Part shown: positions 63,472 to 64,000 of the stretch, in pieces
Layout of the letters: every line of letters starts with the position of its first letter
Numbering within the stretch: position 1 is the first letter of the stretch
Assembly (NCBI GenBank): GCA_958445065.1
Contig: CAUCQW010000004.1
Span: 1 to 64,000 of the forward strand
Direction of reading: 5' to 3'
DNA: 64,000 nucleotides
Source: an uncultured Collinsella sp.
GTDB taxonomy: Bacteria; Actinomycetota; Coriobacteriia; Coriobacteriales; Coriobacteriaceae
Notes under the pieces: model-generated
What the model was told of the DNA's origin: nothing
Seen by the model: only the letters and a program-made list of their open reading frames with translations
The model's database searches: none
Program-made: the position numbers and the translations under genes

Positions 63472-64000
63472 ATGAGCAAGGAAAAAGTCGTTCTCGCATA
63501 TTCCGGTGGTCTTGATACATCCGTATGTGTCAAGTGGCTCCAGGACGAGAAGAATCTCGATGTCGTTTGTGTCTGCGGCAATGTGGGCCAGGAGGAGACC
63601 GGCCTGGACGCCAAGAAGCAGAAGGCGCTTGACCTGGGCGTTCTCGATTGCCAGGTGCTCGACCTGCGCGACGAGTTCTCCGATGAGTTCCTGACCAAGG
63701 CCATCGCCGCAAACTCCATGTACGAGAACAAGTACCCGCTGCTTTCCGCCCTGTCTCGCCCGCTGCTCGCCAAGAAGCTTGTCGAGGTCGCTCACGAGTT
63801 TGGCGCGACCTACGTCGCACACGGCTGCACCGGCAAGGGTAACGACCAGGTTCGTTTTGAGGCTGCCGTCAAGGCGCTCGACCCCGAGCTTAAGGTCATC
63901 GCCCCGGTTCGCGAGTGGGATCTGAAGTGCCGTCCCGACGAGGTTGCCTATGCCCACGCCCACAACGTGCCGGTTCCCGAGGGTGCCAACGACAACCCCT
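63472..64000 (+). CDS. argG: Argininosuccinate synthase, 5' part
   Basis: Condenses citrulline and aspartate into argininosuccinate with ATP. The 176 codons present begin [20 protein letters not shown], the ATP-pyrophosphatase PP-loop SGGxDTS, followed by [25 protein letters not shown] and [11 protein letters not shown]. The rest lies beyond the window. ATG with CGAAAGGAAAC upstream. The long leader carries the putative arginine attenuator. With deiminase and OTC in the window the organism can both make and degrade arginine, which makes arginine sensing plausible. Confidence 0.95.
   Translation, partial: MSKEKVVLAYSGGLDTSVCVKWLQDEKNLDVVCVCGNVGQEETGLDAKKQKALDLGVLDCQVLDLRDEFSDEFLTKAIAANSMYENKYPLLSALSRPLLAKKLVEVAHEFGATYVAHGCTGKGNDQVRFEAAVKALDPELKVIAPVREWDLKCRPDEVAYAHAHNVPVPEGANDNP

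Overview
The window is a chromosomal segment from a high-GC anaerobic Gram-positive bacterium, most likely Collinsella or a close relative in Coriobacteriia (Actinomycetota). The assignment is inferred from the GC-rich codon use, a division cluster with ftsZ and sepF but no ftsA, an arginine deiminase locus, and overall protein character. It was not checked against a database. Nearly all of it is conserved core genome. I see no rRNA, tRNA, phage, insertion sequence or CRISPR array.

Layout: pta (-); glf and a GT2 glycosyltransferase (+); two palindromic repeats; P1 peptidase, maf, a DJ-1 family gene, rlmD and ppk1 (-). Next is an arginine-catabolism locus: arcA, aminotransferase, a second nucleotide-identical arcA, argF/arcB and a YfcC-type arcD. 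DUF1846, a winged-helix protein, pyrG and xerD follow. The dcw cluster runs from mraZ to ftsZ (mraZ-rsmH-ftsL-ftsI-murF-mraY-murD-ftsW-murG-murC-murB-ftsQ-ftsZ) without murE. After ftsZ, the Bacillus-type ylm set (pgeF, yggS, sepF, yggT, divIVA) is split by a complete pstSCAB-phoU operon whose first gene overlaps pgeF. Then come a nitroreductase, pitA with its DUF47 partner, several small hypotheticals, a BI-1 family protein, a PARG-like macrodomain protein, a GDSL hydrolase, thiD and riboswitch-controlled thiC, yaaA, an M18 aminopeptidase, polA, a HAD phosphatase and the start of argG.

Three functional themes stand out. Arginine: deiminase-based catabolism in the middle, and argG at the right edge preceded by a short, well-translated leader peptide ending in an arginine-codon cluster, which looks like an undescribed arginine attenuator. 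Phosphate: Ppk1, Pst/PhoU and Pit/DUF47. Division and wall synthesis: mraZ to divIVA, with several divisome proteins carrying long low-complexity cytoplasmic tails.

The most unusual non-coding content is a set of long palindromic elements between genes, mostly at 3' ends. At least two families (A: three copies; B: two copies plus a fragment) keep a conserved core while the outer arms differ from copy to copy yet remain (near-)perfect inverted repeats. Their role is unknown.
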